Assembly (NCBI GenBank): GCA_964412555.1
Contig: CAYPPG010000033.1
Location: forward strand, 17,690-81,689
DNA from: CAYPPG01 sp964412555
Lineage (GTDB): Bacteria; Hinthialibacterota; Hinthialibacteria; Hinthialibacterales; Hinthialibacteraceae
Reading direction: 5' to 3'
DNA: 64,000 nt
Under the pieces are notes generated by a model, which saw nothing but the letters and a program-made list of their open reading frames with translations, was not told the DNA's origin and did not search any database. Position numbers and translations under genes: made by a program. Within the stretch, counting starts at the first letter, position 1. Each line of letters begins with the position of its first letter. Below, in pieces: positions 52,870 to 62,378 of the stretch.

Positions 52870-54501
52870 TTATTCCTTTTCTACCAAATGTTGACACTCA
52901 CACTGTTGTTCTTTTGCCGCTTCCCGGTCATATTGAATGATTTTTTTCGCAGCTAAAATACAAGGGCGGCGAGTGATAATAACGGTCAATTCTTGTTTTT
53001 CAAGCGCTTCGTTCAAGCATTTTTCCAATCCGTCCATATCACGGGAAGGATCGATGACATGAACATTTTTGATGCCCAACGATTTGGCAAGGTCTTCATA
53101 AATCACTTGCCCGGTCGCTTTGTGCAGTAAATCACGGCCTGTGCCGGGATGTTCCTGCAAACCTGTCATAGCCGTTGTTCCATTATCCAGAATGATAACC
53201 ACATGACCGGTTTCAGGCGGATTGTAAACCATTTCTACCAGACCGGTAATCCCGCTATGTACGAAAGTGCTGTCACCAATTACGCTAACCACACGCTTGG
53301 CTTGCTCTCGTGGGAGGGAATGCCGTAATCCAAGGCCAACTCCGATACTGGCTCCCATACACACGCAAGTATCCATCGCTTCGAACGGTGGTAATACACC
53401 CAATGTATAACAGCCAATATCACCGGAAACGATACAATCGAGTTGATGCAAGCGTGTAAAAACATTACGATGGGGACATCCTTCGCAAAGTTGAGGCGGT
53501 TTTCCCCTTGGAGGGACAGGCTCAGGGGAAACATCACCGTTTATGATTTTCCTCACTCGACTCACGTTCAATTCACCGAAACGGTACATGGATTCTTTCC
53601 CTTCAACCGAAATACCCGCCGCTCGGATCGAATCGACAAGATAAGGATCTCCTTCTTCGATGACAACACATCTATCCACGCTTTCAACAAAAGAGCGTAT
53701 AAGGTCCATGGGTAATGGATATGTCATCCCTAGTTTCAATATCGTGGCGTTCGGAGCCGCTTCCCGGGCATGAACGAAAGAAATACCGGAAGCGATCAAT
53801 CCCAACGTTTTTTCACCATCGATTTGCTTGTTAAGAGAAGAGGTTTCGTTCCATTCTTTGATCGCGTCCAATTTCTCTCTCAATTTTTTATGCGCCGGAC
53901 GTGCATAGGCCGGAATCATGACACGTCCTTGAATATCTCGGATAAAATTTGGAGGGATTTGTTTCTCTTTTTGTGGATGGAGATGAACAACCGTTTTTGA
54001 ATGACAAATACGAGTCGTCAGACGCAGCATGACTGGAATTTGTCGCTTTCTTGAGATTTCAAGACCAGCCAGCGTAAAATCATACGCTTCTTGCGAATCG
54101 CACGGTTCGAGCATGGGGATTCCGGCAGCCTCTGCATAATGACGATTGTCCTGCTCATTTTGACTGGAAGCCATACCGGGATCATCCGCCGATACCACAA
54201 GCAACGCTCCACTGACCCCCGTATAAGCAGCGGTAAACAGAGGATCGGCGGCAACATTCAAACCGACATGCTTCATCGTCACCACAGCATCCGCTCCGGC
54301 ATATGCCGATCCCAAAGCCACTTCGAAAGCCACTTTTTCATTCGGCGCCCATTGGGCTTTTCCACCCAAATCCCCAAAATTTTCGAGGATTTCTGTCGAA
54401 GGAGTTCCCGGGTATCCTGTCCCCAATGCGACACCTTTTTCTCTCATCGCCATAGCGACGGCTTCGTTTCCGCTCAATAATCTTCTTTCATTCTTTTTCA
54501 T
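52870..54501 (-). CDS. iorA: Indolepyruvate oxidoreductase subunit alpha lacking ferredoxin domain
   Basis: The 543-residue protein follows IorA: a pyrimidine-binding part (LLSGNEAVAMAMREKGV, GYPGTPSTEILE, NEKVAFEVALGSAYAGA), a transketolase-C-like middle and the TPP part (CEGCPHRNVF, GDIGCYTLG, MGASIGVGLG, VIGDSTFVHSG). After CILAAKK the usual C-terminal module with eight Cys for two 4Fe-4S clusters is absent; only CECQH remains. Electrons must therefore leave through another carrier or subunit. It overlaps the upstream thioesterase by ATGA. Confidence 0.92.
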   Translation of the reverse strand: MKKNERRLLSGNEAVAMAMREKGVALGTGYPGTPSTEILENFGDLGGKAQWAPNEKVAFEVALGSAYAGADAVVTMKHVGLNVAADPLFTAAYTGVSGALLVVSADDPGMASSQNEQDNRHYAEAAGIPMLEPCDSQEAYDFTLAGLEISRKRQIPVMLRLTTRICHSKTVVHLHPQKEKQIPPNFIRDIQGRVMIPAYARPAHKKLREKLDAIKEWNETSSLNKQIDGEKTLGLIASGISFVHAREAAPNATILKLGMTYPLPMDLIRSFVESVDRCVVIEEGDPYLVDSIRAAGISVEGKESMYRFGELNVSRVRKIINGDVSPEPVPPRGKPPQLCEGCPHRNVFTRLHQLDCIVSGDIGCYTLGVLPPFEAMDTCVCMGASIGVGLGLRHSLPREQAKRVVSVIGDSTFVHSGITGLVEMVYNPPETGHVVIILDNGTTAMTGLQEHPGTGRDLLHKATGQVIYEDLAKSLGIKNVHVIDPSRDMDGLEKCLNEALEKQELTVIITRRPCILAAKKIIQYDREAAKEQQCECQHLVEKE

Positions 54502-54911
54502 TCATCTTCACTTTCTAATACAGAGGTTAACCACTTTGGCGGTTTCACGGGTTTTCCGTTTTTATTCGTACAGGTATGAATTGTATAGCCTTCCACAACC
54601 TTGATTTGACTTTCAGCATGAACGATTTTCATATCAAATCGAATTCGGACTTTTCCACACATCTTTGTTTTTGTGAAAATTGTAAGCAAGTCGTCATACT
54701 TGGCTCGCCCTACATACTGAACGTATGCTTCGACAATCGGAAGATAGATCCCCTTTGCTTCTACTTCGGTATAAGGCAAACCGAGAGTGCGCATATGTTC
54801 CGAACGCCCACATTCGAACCATTCCAACGCTTTTGAATTGTAAAACGTACCCATTTGATCCGTTTCGCCATATCGAACCCGGATAACTGTTGCATTTTCT
54901 AGTTGACTCAT
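54498..54911 (-). CDS. Acyl-CoA thioesterase, YbgC/4HBT type
   Basis: The 137-residue hotdog protein has VIRVRYGETDQMGTFYNSKALEWFE, which contains the catalytic Asp and the Tyr/Asn pair of YbgC-type enzymes, and VRIRFDMKIVH. It hydrolyses acyl-CoA thioesters. Its stop overlaps the iorA start, so it is cotranslated with iorAB and may act on aryl-acetyl-CoA made by that enzyme. I use the ATG at 54911, since the family begins there; ATGs at 54935 and 54962 extend the frame without similarity. Confidence 0.88.
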   Translation of the reverse strand: MSQLENATVIRVRYGETDQMGTFYNSKALEWFECGRSEHMRTLGLPYTEVEAKGIYLPIVEAYVQYVGRAKYDDLLTIFTKTKMCGKVRIRFDMKIVHAESQIKVVEGYTIHTCTNKNGKPVKPPKWLTSVLESEDE

Positions 54912-54989
54912 AGGTTTAATCAATTCGCAGGTCATAATGCAAAACAATGAACGTAATGTCATGACTGGAGTAAATCAAGAGCAAGGACT

Positions 54990-55397
54990 TTATTCATTTT
55001 CCTGATTGTCCATCATAAATTTCTCGGTTATTCTCGCTCGATTTTCTGCAACTTCAAGCCGTGATTGAGCCGCCTCGATTTTCCGTTCCAATTCAATCAA
55101 CAAGCGCTTCCCTTGTGTGCTTAAACCTTGCTTTTTTTCCTCTTGTGAACTTATACTTTCGAAAATCTTTTCCGCTTGAGGCAGGTTTTTATCACTTTCC
55201 CGCAATAGTTTCAATGCACGTTGAATTTCGCCAATCGTTTCTTTTCTCGTGTTTCCGGATGAGGAGGATGAGTGTTTTTCCTTCCTCGTTTTTGCACGAT
55301 AAAGATAATAAAAGCCCATACAGTTGATTACCACAAAAAGGGTAATCAATCCCCAGAATTGTAAATCATTCGCCATAAATCGAGCCAAATTATTCAT
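54990..55397 (-). CDS. Small membrane protein with coiled coil
   Basis: The 135-residue protein has one membrane span (LQFWGLITLFVVINCMGFYYLY) near the N-terminus, a Ser-rich linker and about 85 residues of charged helix with heptad character (RKETIGEIQRALKLLRES, LIELERKIEAAQSRLEVAENRA). I do not recognise a family. It is the last gene of a minus-strand group that begins at 58.3 kb, but the gap to the next gene is about 160 bases. Confidence 0.6.
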   Translation of the reverse strand: MNNLARFMANDLQFWGLITLFVVINCMGFYYLYRAKTRKEKHSSSSSGNTRKETIGEIQRALKLLRESDKNLPQAEKIFESISSQEEKKQGLSTQGKRLLIELERKIEAAQSRLEVAENRARITEKFMMDNQENE

Positions 55398-55556
55398 TGG
55401 ATCCTCATGAACTCATTGCCTGTTTTTACATCTCTGTATCGTCAGTTGAAAGAATCAATGCAATTCAACAGTATTCAACAAATCAATGAATATGTTTGAA
55501 TGTCTTATTATACTCTGTTCAAAGGAAATTACGAGAAGTTCGTGTGATTCAATCCG

Positions 55557-56693
55557 TTATTCCCATTCGTCGATTTGCTTTCTCAGTTCTTGAAGGGATT
55601 CGACTGCGTTCCAGGCGGGTTTTATATCACGGAACGTCGTCCGTGATTTTTCCAGTTTTGCAATGATTTTATCGATCAATTGAATAATAAACTGCCATAA
55701 CACTTCTTGATAAGGCAATTTGCTTTCATAACAGGATAATTTCGGAAGAAACAACAAACCTTGGCGTGCCCGTTCGTACGCTTTCATATAGAATTCACGA
55801 GCGAGAAACAAATTGATCTCGATGAGTGTTTCGATATCCGTCTCCTCATGATCACCACCGACAGCATCTGCAAGAATACGGTAGGCTTCTTGTGATAACT
55901 TATATGTCTGTTCCGATTCGAGCCATACGAAACCGGATATCCAATTATTCGAATCAGTGGATTCGCTGTTTTCCTCTAAAAACCAAGCATATTCGGTCGG
56001 TTCACCGGCATCTTTTTCCAGTTGCTTTACTCTGTCTGAAATCGGGAAAACGACTCCGCCATGCTGGGATGATACAACTGTTTCCCTTGCGTTGCGTTCC
56101 GGTTTGTGAACATCAAAAAGGGACATTGTGTATTCCGTTTCCGGTTTCAAACCTGTTATAGTAACCGGTACGGCTTCCCGTTCGATGGCCGTACAAAAAA
56201 GAGGATTGAAAACAGGAAGATCGGCAGCTTCAATTGCCCTTCGACGCGGTTTATACACTTTTTCTTCCACCGCCCCCGCGTCCCGAACAGCGGGAACGGG
56301 CTGCATTCTTTGCGAGAGAACCTCGAGTACGGAGACAAGTGGATTCATGAATTCTTGAATATTTTCCTTCATGTGGGAGGTTTTCGTTTCGATTTCCAAC
56401 CACTTGTCTTGAATTTTTACCAGCCAATCGCGTTGTTGATACTCACTCACCCATTGCGGGATGAGGCTGGAGGTGGATCGAGGATGAATTGCATTCGGGA
56501 TTCGATTGACTCTCGCGATAAAATCGGCCGTATATTTCAACGTGGCGGCATCAGTTTTTCGATCCGCCAAGGCAGCAGGTAACTCAATATCTCTATCGTT
56601 CTGGATGGATTGAATCAACGTATACATCCGTTTCCACACCTCTTTCTCTGCGGGCGAGTTTTCTGATTTAACAGTTCGTTTTTTTGAATACAT
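55557..56693 (-). CDS. Unrecognised soluble protein
   Basis: The 378-residue protein has no signal peptide or membrane span. The N-terminal half is helical (residues 1-110), the centre (about 160-210) has a short beta-rich part reading VPVTITGLKPETEYTMSLFD, which looks like a fibronectin type III or similar strand pair, and the C-terminal half is helical again. It starts 23 bases after the stop of the WD/zinc-ribbon/HTH gene, so both are probably co-expressed and may work together. I cannot assign a family. Confidence 0.65.
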   Translation of the reverse strand: MYSKKRTVKSENSPAEKEVWKRMYTLIQSIQNDRDIELPAALADRKTDAATLKYTADFIARVNRIPNAIHPRSTSSLIPQWVSEYQQRDWLVKIQDKWLEIETKTSHMKENIQEFMNPLVSVLEVLSQRMQPVPAVRDAGAVEEKVYKPRRRAIEAADLPVFNPLFCTAIEREAVPVTITGLKPETEYTMSLFDVHKPERNARETVVSSQHGGVVFPISDRVKQLEKDAGEPTEYAWFLEENSESTDSNNWISGFVWLESEQTYKLSQEAYRILADAVGGDHEETDIETLIEINLFLAREFYMKAYERARQGLLFLPKLSCYESKLPYQEVLWQFIIQLIDKIIAKLEKSRTTFRDIKPAWNAVESLQELRKQIDEWE

Positions 56694-56716
56694 AAGGTTA
56701 CTCTCTATCGATTCAG

Positions 56717-58327
56717 TCACTCTATATCCGGTATAGTTTGGATAACTTTTTTCCGGCATTGATTCCAAACATAATCGACCGATCCTTTTGGAATTTCTAA
56801 GGCTTGGCCGATTTCTTCATTTGTTTTTCCTTGCGCTTTCAATGAAACCAGTCGATCACAGGTAATATCTTTATTTTTATAGGCCACCGACACATTTCGA
56901 AGCGAATCGAGTATTCGCTCCAGATCATGCCGATTTTGCCAATCCTGTTGCGCGGTGGAAGTATCCGAAAAGAATTCTTCTCCTCGGATCTCGGTTTGTG
57001 ATTCGATGGTGCGCGATGATAATCCGCAATGACTACATTGCCAATGGTTGCTTGCCGCGAGTGGTTCCGCAGGTGGCACAGGACAGCCGAGGGGGCATTT
57101 CGAAAAATCCCAACCGCATTGGTGACAATACGCTTCCATTGAGCTCGAACTGATTGCCCCGCATCGCCAACAGGCATAACCGGCATGAGAATGCTTGCGA
57201 ATAAGGTCAATCAAACGTTTTTTGGCAATGTGAAATACCGCCCGTTCAAATCCCGCGGCGATCATCCAATCGGGCATCATCCTTTTTATTTCACTTGCAG
57301 TGGCGACAATCATTCCACTTTCATCGCAGGACCAGCCGTAGATCAAGTTTTCATAAATCTTCAATGGTATTCTTTCACCGGCTCGCATTCGAACCTGATA
57401 CTCTTTTTGATCAACCTTATCAAGATTCAACACGAAAGGTGTTCCAAATTCATGGAAAAATTGTTTTCGTTTTTTTTCGTTATAATACCGTATTTGCTTA
57501 TCGTAAGCGCCAATGGGAAATACTGCGATTTCCGCCGGTTCCACTTCCATTGCAATTTCATCTCCCGAAGAAGAAAAATACAAACCGGCCGGACAAAAAT
57601 CTTCCTTTTCGGAAAGATAACCGATATCCCATGAATGCAGCAATTCGGAATTTGGAACATCCCAGACGGAAAGTGTAGAATCCGAACGAAAGGTAGCCAA
57701 ACGATCTCCACTTGCAGACAACGAAACGCGAGAAATATACCCCTTCCGGGTTCCTCTTGTTTTTACCGGTGGAAAAATCAAAGGCTCTGTTTGCTTTGGG
57801 TTCCATACACGAGCGGACATATCGGTCATGCAACGGATTATCTCTTCAAGTACATTCCCCCAAAGTTCCTCCTCGAGTTCTGAATGTTCCAAAGATAGTT
57901 CGCGCAATCCTCCGGAGTAACGGCGCAATAGGCTTGCAATCGCTCGCCGTATAAATTGGCAATGGATATCGACTCCTTTGTTGACAAAGAGCTCTGGATG
58001 ATTCTCCCCAGGTGAATAAATCATGTTGATTACATCGGGAACGAAAAAGATTTCTGTTTCCAAATTTGCTGCGTAGGTGGATAAGTCTTTTTCCAGAGTC
58101 TTTTTATCGGTTCCACGCTCTCTCTGTTGTTGGAGTTTTTCGATGACCCGCCGAACGGTGATATGCGAAAGATTATGTAACCACTCCGAATTCGTGGATG
58201 GCATCCAGGATTGATCCAATATTCGAGAAATCAGAAGGTTTTCCAATTCCTCTATATCGGAATTGCGCGCAAACGTATCCTTATTTTTCGTAATCAATTC
58301 AGAAAGAATCTCGTATGCGCGTTCCAT
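56717..58327 (-). CDS. Multi-domain protein with WD-like strands, zinc ribbons and HTH
   Basis: The 536-residue protein (ATG at 58327, AAAGGAAT upstream) has an N-terminal helical domain (1-190), then WD-propeller-like strands (VSLSASGDRLATFRSDSTLSVWDV and LYFSSSGDEIAMEV), then Cys-rich knuckles at about 395-455 (CWRCG, CHQCGWDFSKCPLGC, CSHCG), and a C-terminal segment (about 485-536) with CDRLVSLKAQGKTNEEIGQALEIPKGSV, which reads as a sigma-70 region 4-like HTH. The combination of chromatin-like binding modules suggests DNA or RNA binding. It is divergent from an orphan NurA gene. Family not recognised. Confidence 0.7.
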   Translation of the reverse strand: MERAYEILSELITKNKDTFARNSDIEELENLLISRILDQSWMPSTNSEWLHNLSHITVRRVIEKLQQQRERGTDKKTLEKDLSTYAANLETEIFFVPDVINMIYSPGENHPELFVNKGVDIHCQFIRRAIASLLRRYSGGLRELSLEHSELEEELWGNVLEEIIRCMTDMSARVWNPKQTEPLIFPPVKTRGTRKGYISRVSLSASGDRLATFRSDSTLSVWDVPNSELLHSWDIGYLSEKEDFCPAGLYFSSSGDEIAMEVEPAEIAVFPIGAYDKQIRYYNEKKRKQFFHEFGTPFVLNLDKVDQKEYQVRMRAGERIPLKIYENLIYGWSCDESGMIVATASEIKRMMPDWMIAAGFERAVFHIAKKRLIDLIRKHSHAGYACWRCGAISSSSMEAYCHQCGWDFSKCPLGCPVPPAEPLAASNHWQCSHCGLSSRTIESQTEIRGEEFFSDTSTAQQDWQNRHDLERILDSLRNVSVAYKNKDITCDRLVSLKAQGKTNEEIGQALEIPKGSVDYVWNQCRKKVIQTIPDIE

Positions 58328-58593
58328 ATTCCTTTCCCATACCATCCGACGAAAAATCATTTGAGTGGAAAAAATCAAACGAACGGTGAAAGTTCTATGA
58401 TACCATAATCGCTTCGATTTCACGATCCTACACGGCAAAGCCGGTCTCCTCAAGCAATAGTATTTTTGTACATTGAATTCCTTTTCATAGGAGATTATCG
58501 TTAGCAAACGGAATGCGGCTAAATGATTTACTATTCTTCACAGTTTCGTGCATCAAGCTGCGGGGAGAGCCAGTGTCCCCTGCTGCCAGTATT

Positions 58594-58611
58594 ACAAGCG
58601 AGGACGCTTGT
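58594..58611. repeat. Palindromic repeat ACAAGCG/CGCTTGT
   Basis: ACAAGCG (58594-58600), loop agga, CGCTTGT (58605-58611). A further pair GGGG/CCCC lies just before (58562-58580). The 326-base gap 58508-58833 between divergent genes holds this element and no supported gene. Confidence 0.65.
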
Positions 58612-58833
58612 TCTATCCACGGATGTAGTACTCAGCGCAATATGGTTGTATCCTTCTGCGGTCATTTTTATTTCTTTATTATTGCCTATAATGATAGACG
58701 ATTGTTTCAATTTTCATGGGACAGCTATGGCGCCACGGTAAAAGGCCAAATAGTATGGAGTGGATATTCAGTCCGCACCCACGTAATCTTTACTTGACCA
58801 TTGAGCACGTTTATATTCTCACACACATAAATC

Positions 58834-60015
58834 ATGATTTCATGGATTCAAATTCAAAAGCAAATCGAGCGGTACATTGAAAAACGATTGCAGACGGAAG
58901 AAGACTTTCAATCCATAAAACAACATTACAACGACCTTCTGCACAATGAGCTCGCTGTCAACTGGGACTACTGGAAAGAATATGCGTCGAAAGCGCCCAC
59001 TTCCCATTTAATACCCGATTTCGATGAACCACCGAATCGAACTTATCCCGTTGAACAAAGTCCCTCTCCCTCCATTTTGATCGCTACCGACGGTTCTCAA
59101 ATATTTCCCAGCAGACACGAAATCGCACCTGTCGCCTTGATCAACATCAGCCGAATACGAATCGACTATGTCAATTATCAAGAAGAACCACTATTGGACG
59201 CAGTATCCACTTTACTCATGCGGGAAGATTTTGATTGGGTGGAACCGGAACGAGAGATATCTTTTCAAGATTTGGTATCGGACCGCCGGACACTCGATGA
59301 ATTGAATGTACTTGCATCACTATCTAAAGAAACATCAGCTAAGTCTAATAATAAAAGAGACTTAAAAGTAACAAGCTTAGTGGATGGCAGTTTAGTTTTA
59401 TGGAGACTAGCCGGTCGTGCTCTTCAAAAATATGAACAATCCATCTTATCCAGCTATTGCTCATCACTGGATATATTTCGGGAACTAGGATTCCCCATCG
59501 CCGGCTACATCAGTAATTCGGGAAGCCGGGAGGTCACACAATTAGTTCAATTAGTGCAAGAACAAACGATTGAGAAAAAAGCATCGGAAACGATGCTCTG
59601 GGATACGAAATCTCCCTCACCATTGATCACGGATACAGTCTTGTTTGCATCCTTACTCAAAAAGGGTGAACGATCCACTTTGTTTCATTCCCGGTCGAAA
59701 ATATTGGATAATTATGGCGATCACAAAATATCTTTTTTTTATCTTCATATAGGGAATGAAATCGCCAAAATTGAATTGCCGCGATGGGCGACAAAGAAAC
59801 AGGAAATGGTGAACCAAATTGCTTCTGTTTGTTTCCAGCAAGCCCAAATTGGAGGAGGCTATCCAATTGTTTTAGCGGAAGCTCACGAACAAGCAGTGAT
59901 CCGCAAGGAAGACCGTTTTACCTTCTATGCCCTGCTGGAAGAGAATATGCTACAGAAAGGAATCGACACAACGGTTTCTGCAAAAGAGATAAGAAAAAGA
60001 GTTTCGATTTTATAA
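58834..60015 (+). CDS. nurA: NurA-domain nuclease without HerA
   Basis: The 393-residue protein matches NurA: the first strand SILIATDGSQIFPSRHEIAPVALINI with the catalytic Asp, then SLVDGSLVLWRLAG with the second Asp, GYISNSGSREVTQLV, and the later LAEAHEQAVI helix. NurA resects DNA ends together with the hexameric ATPase HerA. No herA gene lies in the window, so the partner must be elsewhere or be different. The N-terminal about 80 residues are a helical extension. It is followed by an epimerase and a zinc-ribbon protein on the same strand, and is divergent from the HTH/zinc-ribbon gene. Confidence 0.85.
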   Translation: MISWIQIQKQIERYIEKRLQTEEDFQSIKQHYNDLLHNELAVNWDYWKEYASKAPTSHLIPDFDEPPNRTYPVEQSPSPSILIATDGSQIFPSRHEIAPVALINISRIRIDYVNYQEEPLLDAVSTLLMREDFDWVEPEREISFQDLVSDRRTLDELNVLASLSKETSAKSNNKRDLKVTSLVDGSLVLWRLAGRALQKYEQSILSSYCSSLDIFRELGFPIAGYISNSGSREVTQLVQLVQEQTIEKKASETMLWDTKSPSPLITDTVLFASLLKKGERSTLFHSRSKILDNYGDHKISFFYLHIGNEIAKIELPRWATKKQEMVNQIASVCFQQAQIGGGYPIVLAEAHEQAVIRKEDRFTFYALLEENMLQKGIDTTVSAKEIRKRVSIL

Positions 60016-60125
60016 ACAAGGAAAATTAGGAGCATCCTATCTTCCTAAAATTGATCTACTTGGTCTACCGGTTTCATGAAGTCAAAGTTAAGATGCTAAA
60101 AATGCATGTAAGGAGACAATCCGCG

Positions 60126-61061
60126 ATGGAAGGAAAACGATGTTTGGTAACAGGAGGAGCGGGATTCATCGGTTCACATACTGTCGATGCGTTACTTGCA
60201 GAGGGATATCAAGTATTTATACTTGACAATTTGAGCACAGGTAAAAAAGAGCAAGTGCCTCAAGGAATCCCACTGTTCGAAATGGATATAACGGACAACT
60301 TGGAGCCTATTTTCGAAAAGGTGAAACCACATATCGTGATTCACCTTGCTGCGCAGATCAGCGTTTCGGTTTCCGTAAGGAAACCGGATATCGACGCAAA
60401 TGTTAATATCATCGGGACAATCCGAATGTTGGACTATTGCCGAAAATATGAAGTGGAACGAGTAGTATATGCTTCATCAGGCGCGGCTTATGGGGAACCG
60501 CAGTTTCTGCCCTTGACGGAAGAACACCCGAAATTAGGAATATCTCCTTATGGCATCAGCAAGTATGTGGCGGAAAAGTACTTGTATTATTACCGGCACC
60601 AATTTGGGATTGAATTTGCCGCTATGCGGTATGCGAACGTGTACGGTCCCAGGCAGGATCCGCACGGTGAAGCCGGTGTGGTTGCCATTTTCAATGAAAA
60701 ATTGTTACAAGGCGAAGAGGCGGTCATTTATGGAGATGGGGAACAAACCCGTGATTTCGTTTTTGTCAAAGATGTCGCGAAAGCCAATGCCATGGCAGTC
60801 TCCGCGAAAATCGATCCATCGATCTATCCTGCTTTCAATGTAAGTACTCAGAAACAAACTTCAGTCAATGTGTTGTTCGATACGATCCAAAAATATGCAG
60901 GGACTTCACAAAAACGTATCCACGGTCCCAAACGGGAAGGTGATGTCTATCATGCCTGTCTGGCGAACGAGAAAATCCGGAATCAGTTAGGATGGGAACC
61001 AAGTTATACTGTAGATCAAGGCATTCGGGAAACAGTGGATTTCTTTCGAGAGAAGAAGTGA
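60126..61061 (+). CDS. NAD-dependent sugar nucleotide epimerase (GalE-like)
   Basis: The 311-residue protein is an extended SDR enzyme: LVTGGAGFIGSHTVDALLAEG (NAD binding), VIHLAAQISV, YASSGAAYGEP and YGISKYVAEKY (catalytic Tyr and Lys), then MRYANVYGPRQDP and GDGEQTRDFVFVKDVA. It is closest to UDP-glucose 4-epimerase-like enzymes; substrate not assigned. The ATG at 60126 has AAGGAG ten bases upstream. It follows NurA by 110 bases. Confidence 0.92.
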   Translation: MEGKRCLVTGGAGFIGSHTVDALLAEGYQVFILDNLSTGKKEQVPQGIPLFEMDITDNLEPIFEKVKPHIVIHLAAQISVSVSVRKPDIDANVNIIGTIRMLDYCRKYEVERVVYASSGAAYGEPQFLPLTEEHPKLGISPYGISKYVAEKYLYYYRHQFGIEFAAMRYANVYGPRQDPHGEAGVVAIFNEKLLQGEEAVIYGDGEQTRDFVFVKDVAKANAMAVSAKIDPSIYPAFNVSTQKQTSVNVLFDTIQKYAGTSQKRIHGPKREGDVYHACLANEKIRNQLGWEPSYTVDQGIRETVDFFREKK

Positions 61062-61169
61062 TTTTTATTCTTTGAATCCTCTCTAGCATTGACGCGATGG
61101 CAAAAAGTATGAACTTCGTTATGAACCTAGTATATATTGTGGTGATAGGCTCCTATTAACCACCTTATG

Positions 61170-61197
61170 TTGTGCAGACAGGATGTCCGCACCACAA
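61170..61197. repeat. Imperfect palindrome between epimerase and zinc-ribbon genes
   Basis: TTGTG..GAC-aggat-GTC..CACAA forms an imperfect hairpin with a bulge. The 334-base gap 61062-61395 shows no gene. Confidence 0.5.
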
Positions 61198-61395
61198 TTT
61201 CTAACTTTTTGCCGTAGTATCAGTATTGAATAAAAATTATCATTATTTGACAAGTTCGATTCTTCCTGCTACAATTTATGTCACATTCATCATAAACGGT
61301 GATTTAAAACGATCCCAAATTCCTCACTGCATCCGGCTTTCGTGGATTGATTTTTTACAGCTCCGTTTCGTTTCAATGATAGAAAGGAATGATTT

Positions 61396-62055
61396 ATGGA
61401 AAGTGACACGAAAACCTTTCTTCCAGAACGAAGCTTTGGCGATTGTTATTGGTGTGGAGCGAAAATGCAGCGTCTACAATACACAATGTGCTCCGATTGC
61501 ATTCGAATCGCTGAGATCATTCCTTCCAAAGCACAGGTTCTTCTCAATACTCCCGATCTCGTGAAAGATATTGAGGGAAAAACCACGGTAGAGAAAATCG
61601 TGCCTGAAATGCGAAGGTATGTCACTCGAACAGAGTATGATTTTCCTCGCAAAGGCGATCTACAGCGCCATTGGGAGACCATGATCGAGGAAGTACAGTA
61701 TTCTATTTCCAATTCAGATGTTGACGATTTCAAGCAAAAACAACCATCCGATGATGACGAAAATATCACCGATGAAGAAGAAATCAAACGATGTCTCGCA
61801 ATAGAACGTCTGCTGCGTTTCATGCTGCATGTTGCGGTGCAACAGAATTCATTGAATTTGCCGCAAGAAGGTGGAAAGAAATTTTGCGTCGTCTGTGGGA
61901 AAACGACACCGGAAGAGAAACATATGCTGTGTTTACGGTGTCGCGATGAACTGGTCCTGGAAACGCCCGAAACCGATAGCCTTATGGAAGAAACTCCCTC
62001 ACCTTTGAAAGGAATGGCCACACGCGATATGGTCCGCAATCGACGGGGACGGTAA
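61396..62055 (+). CDS. Protein with two zinc ribbons, unknown function
   Basis: The 219-residue protein has a Cys cluster at the N-terminus (CYWCGAKMQRLQYTMCSDC) and another near residue 170-190 (FCVVCGKTTPEEKHMLCLRC). Each has four Cys in CxxC pairs, so each can bind one zinc ion. The middle is helical and acidic (SDDDENITDEEE). There is no membrane span. AGAAAGGAATGATTT precedes the ATG. Family not recognised. It resembles its neighbour at 56.7 kb only in having zinc ribbons. Confidence 0.65.
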   Translation: MESDTKTFLPERSFGDCYWCGAKMQRLQYTMCSDCIRIAEIIPSKAQVLLNTPDLVKDIEGKTTVEKIVPEMRRYVTRTEYDFPRKGDLQRHWETMIEEVQYSISNSDVDDFKQKQPSDDDENITDEEEIKRCLAIERLLRFMLHVAVQQNSLNLPQEGGKKFCVVCGKTTPEEKHMLCLRCRDELVLETPETDSLMEETPSPLKGMATRDMVRNRRGR

Positions 62056-62378
62056 GAACCCATTTCTCAATACAGCATGAACTCATAAACCGTCTCCACC
62101 AGTTCCCAATCAATGATGGCCCCTCATCGATCATCCGCTTTCATTTTTTTGTGATTCAGTCAATATACGGGTACGAATGTGCATTTCTTGTTCGATACGT
62201 TCCAGGAGAACACTTGGCACATTTCTCGCATTTTATTACTAAAAGTCTTCATTGTGGATAAAAACGTGGATTACAGAATGGATTCAAGAATCCATAAGGA
62301 ATCGTAATAATTCCAAATGATTTTCAAAATTGAATCCTCATTTTCATGAGTATAGTAATGAGAAGGATCGTATAAAAA
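62056..62378. other. Intergenic stretch, nothing recognised
   Basis: The 323-base gap upstream of the ftsH stump has no gene, hairpin repeat or clear promoter that I can support. A short minus-strand open frame (about 30 codons, around 62150-62240) has no start signal. Confidence 0.35.

Noticed and set aside
58513..58797. Plus-strand open frame of 94 codons before nurA
   Set aside because: It crosses the ACAAGCG palindrome and has no ribosome site or similarity.
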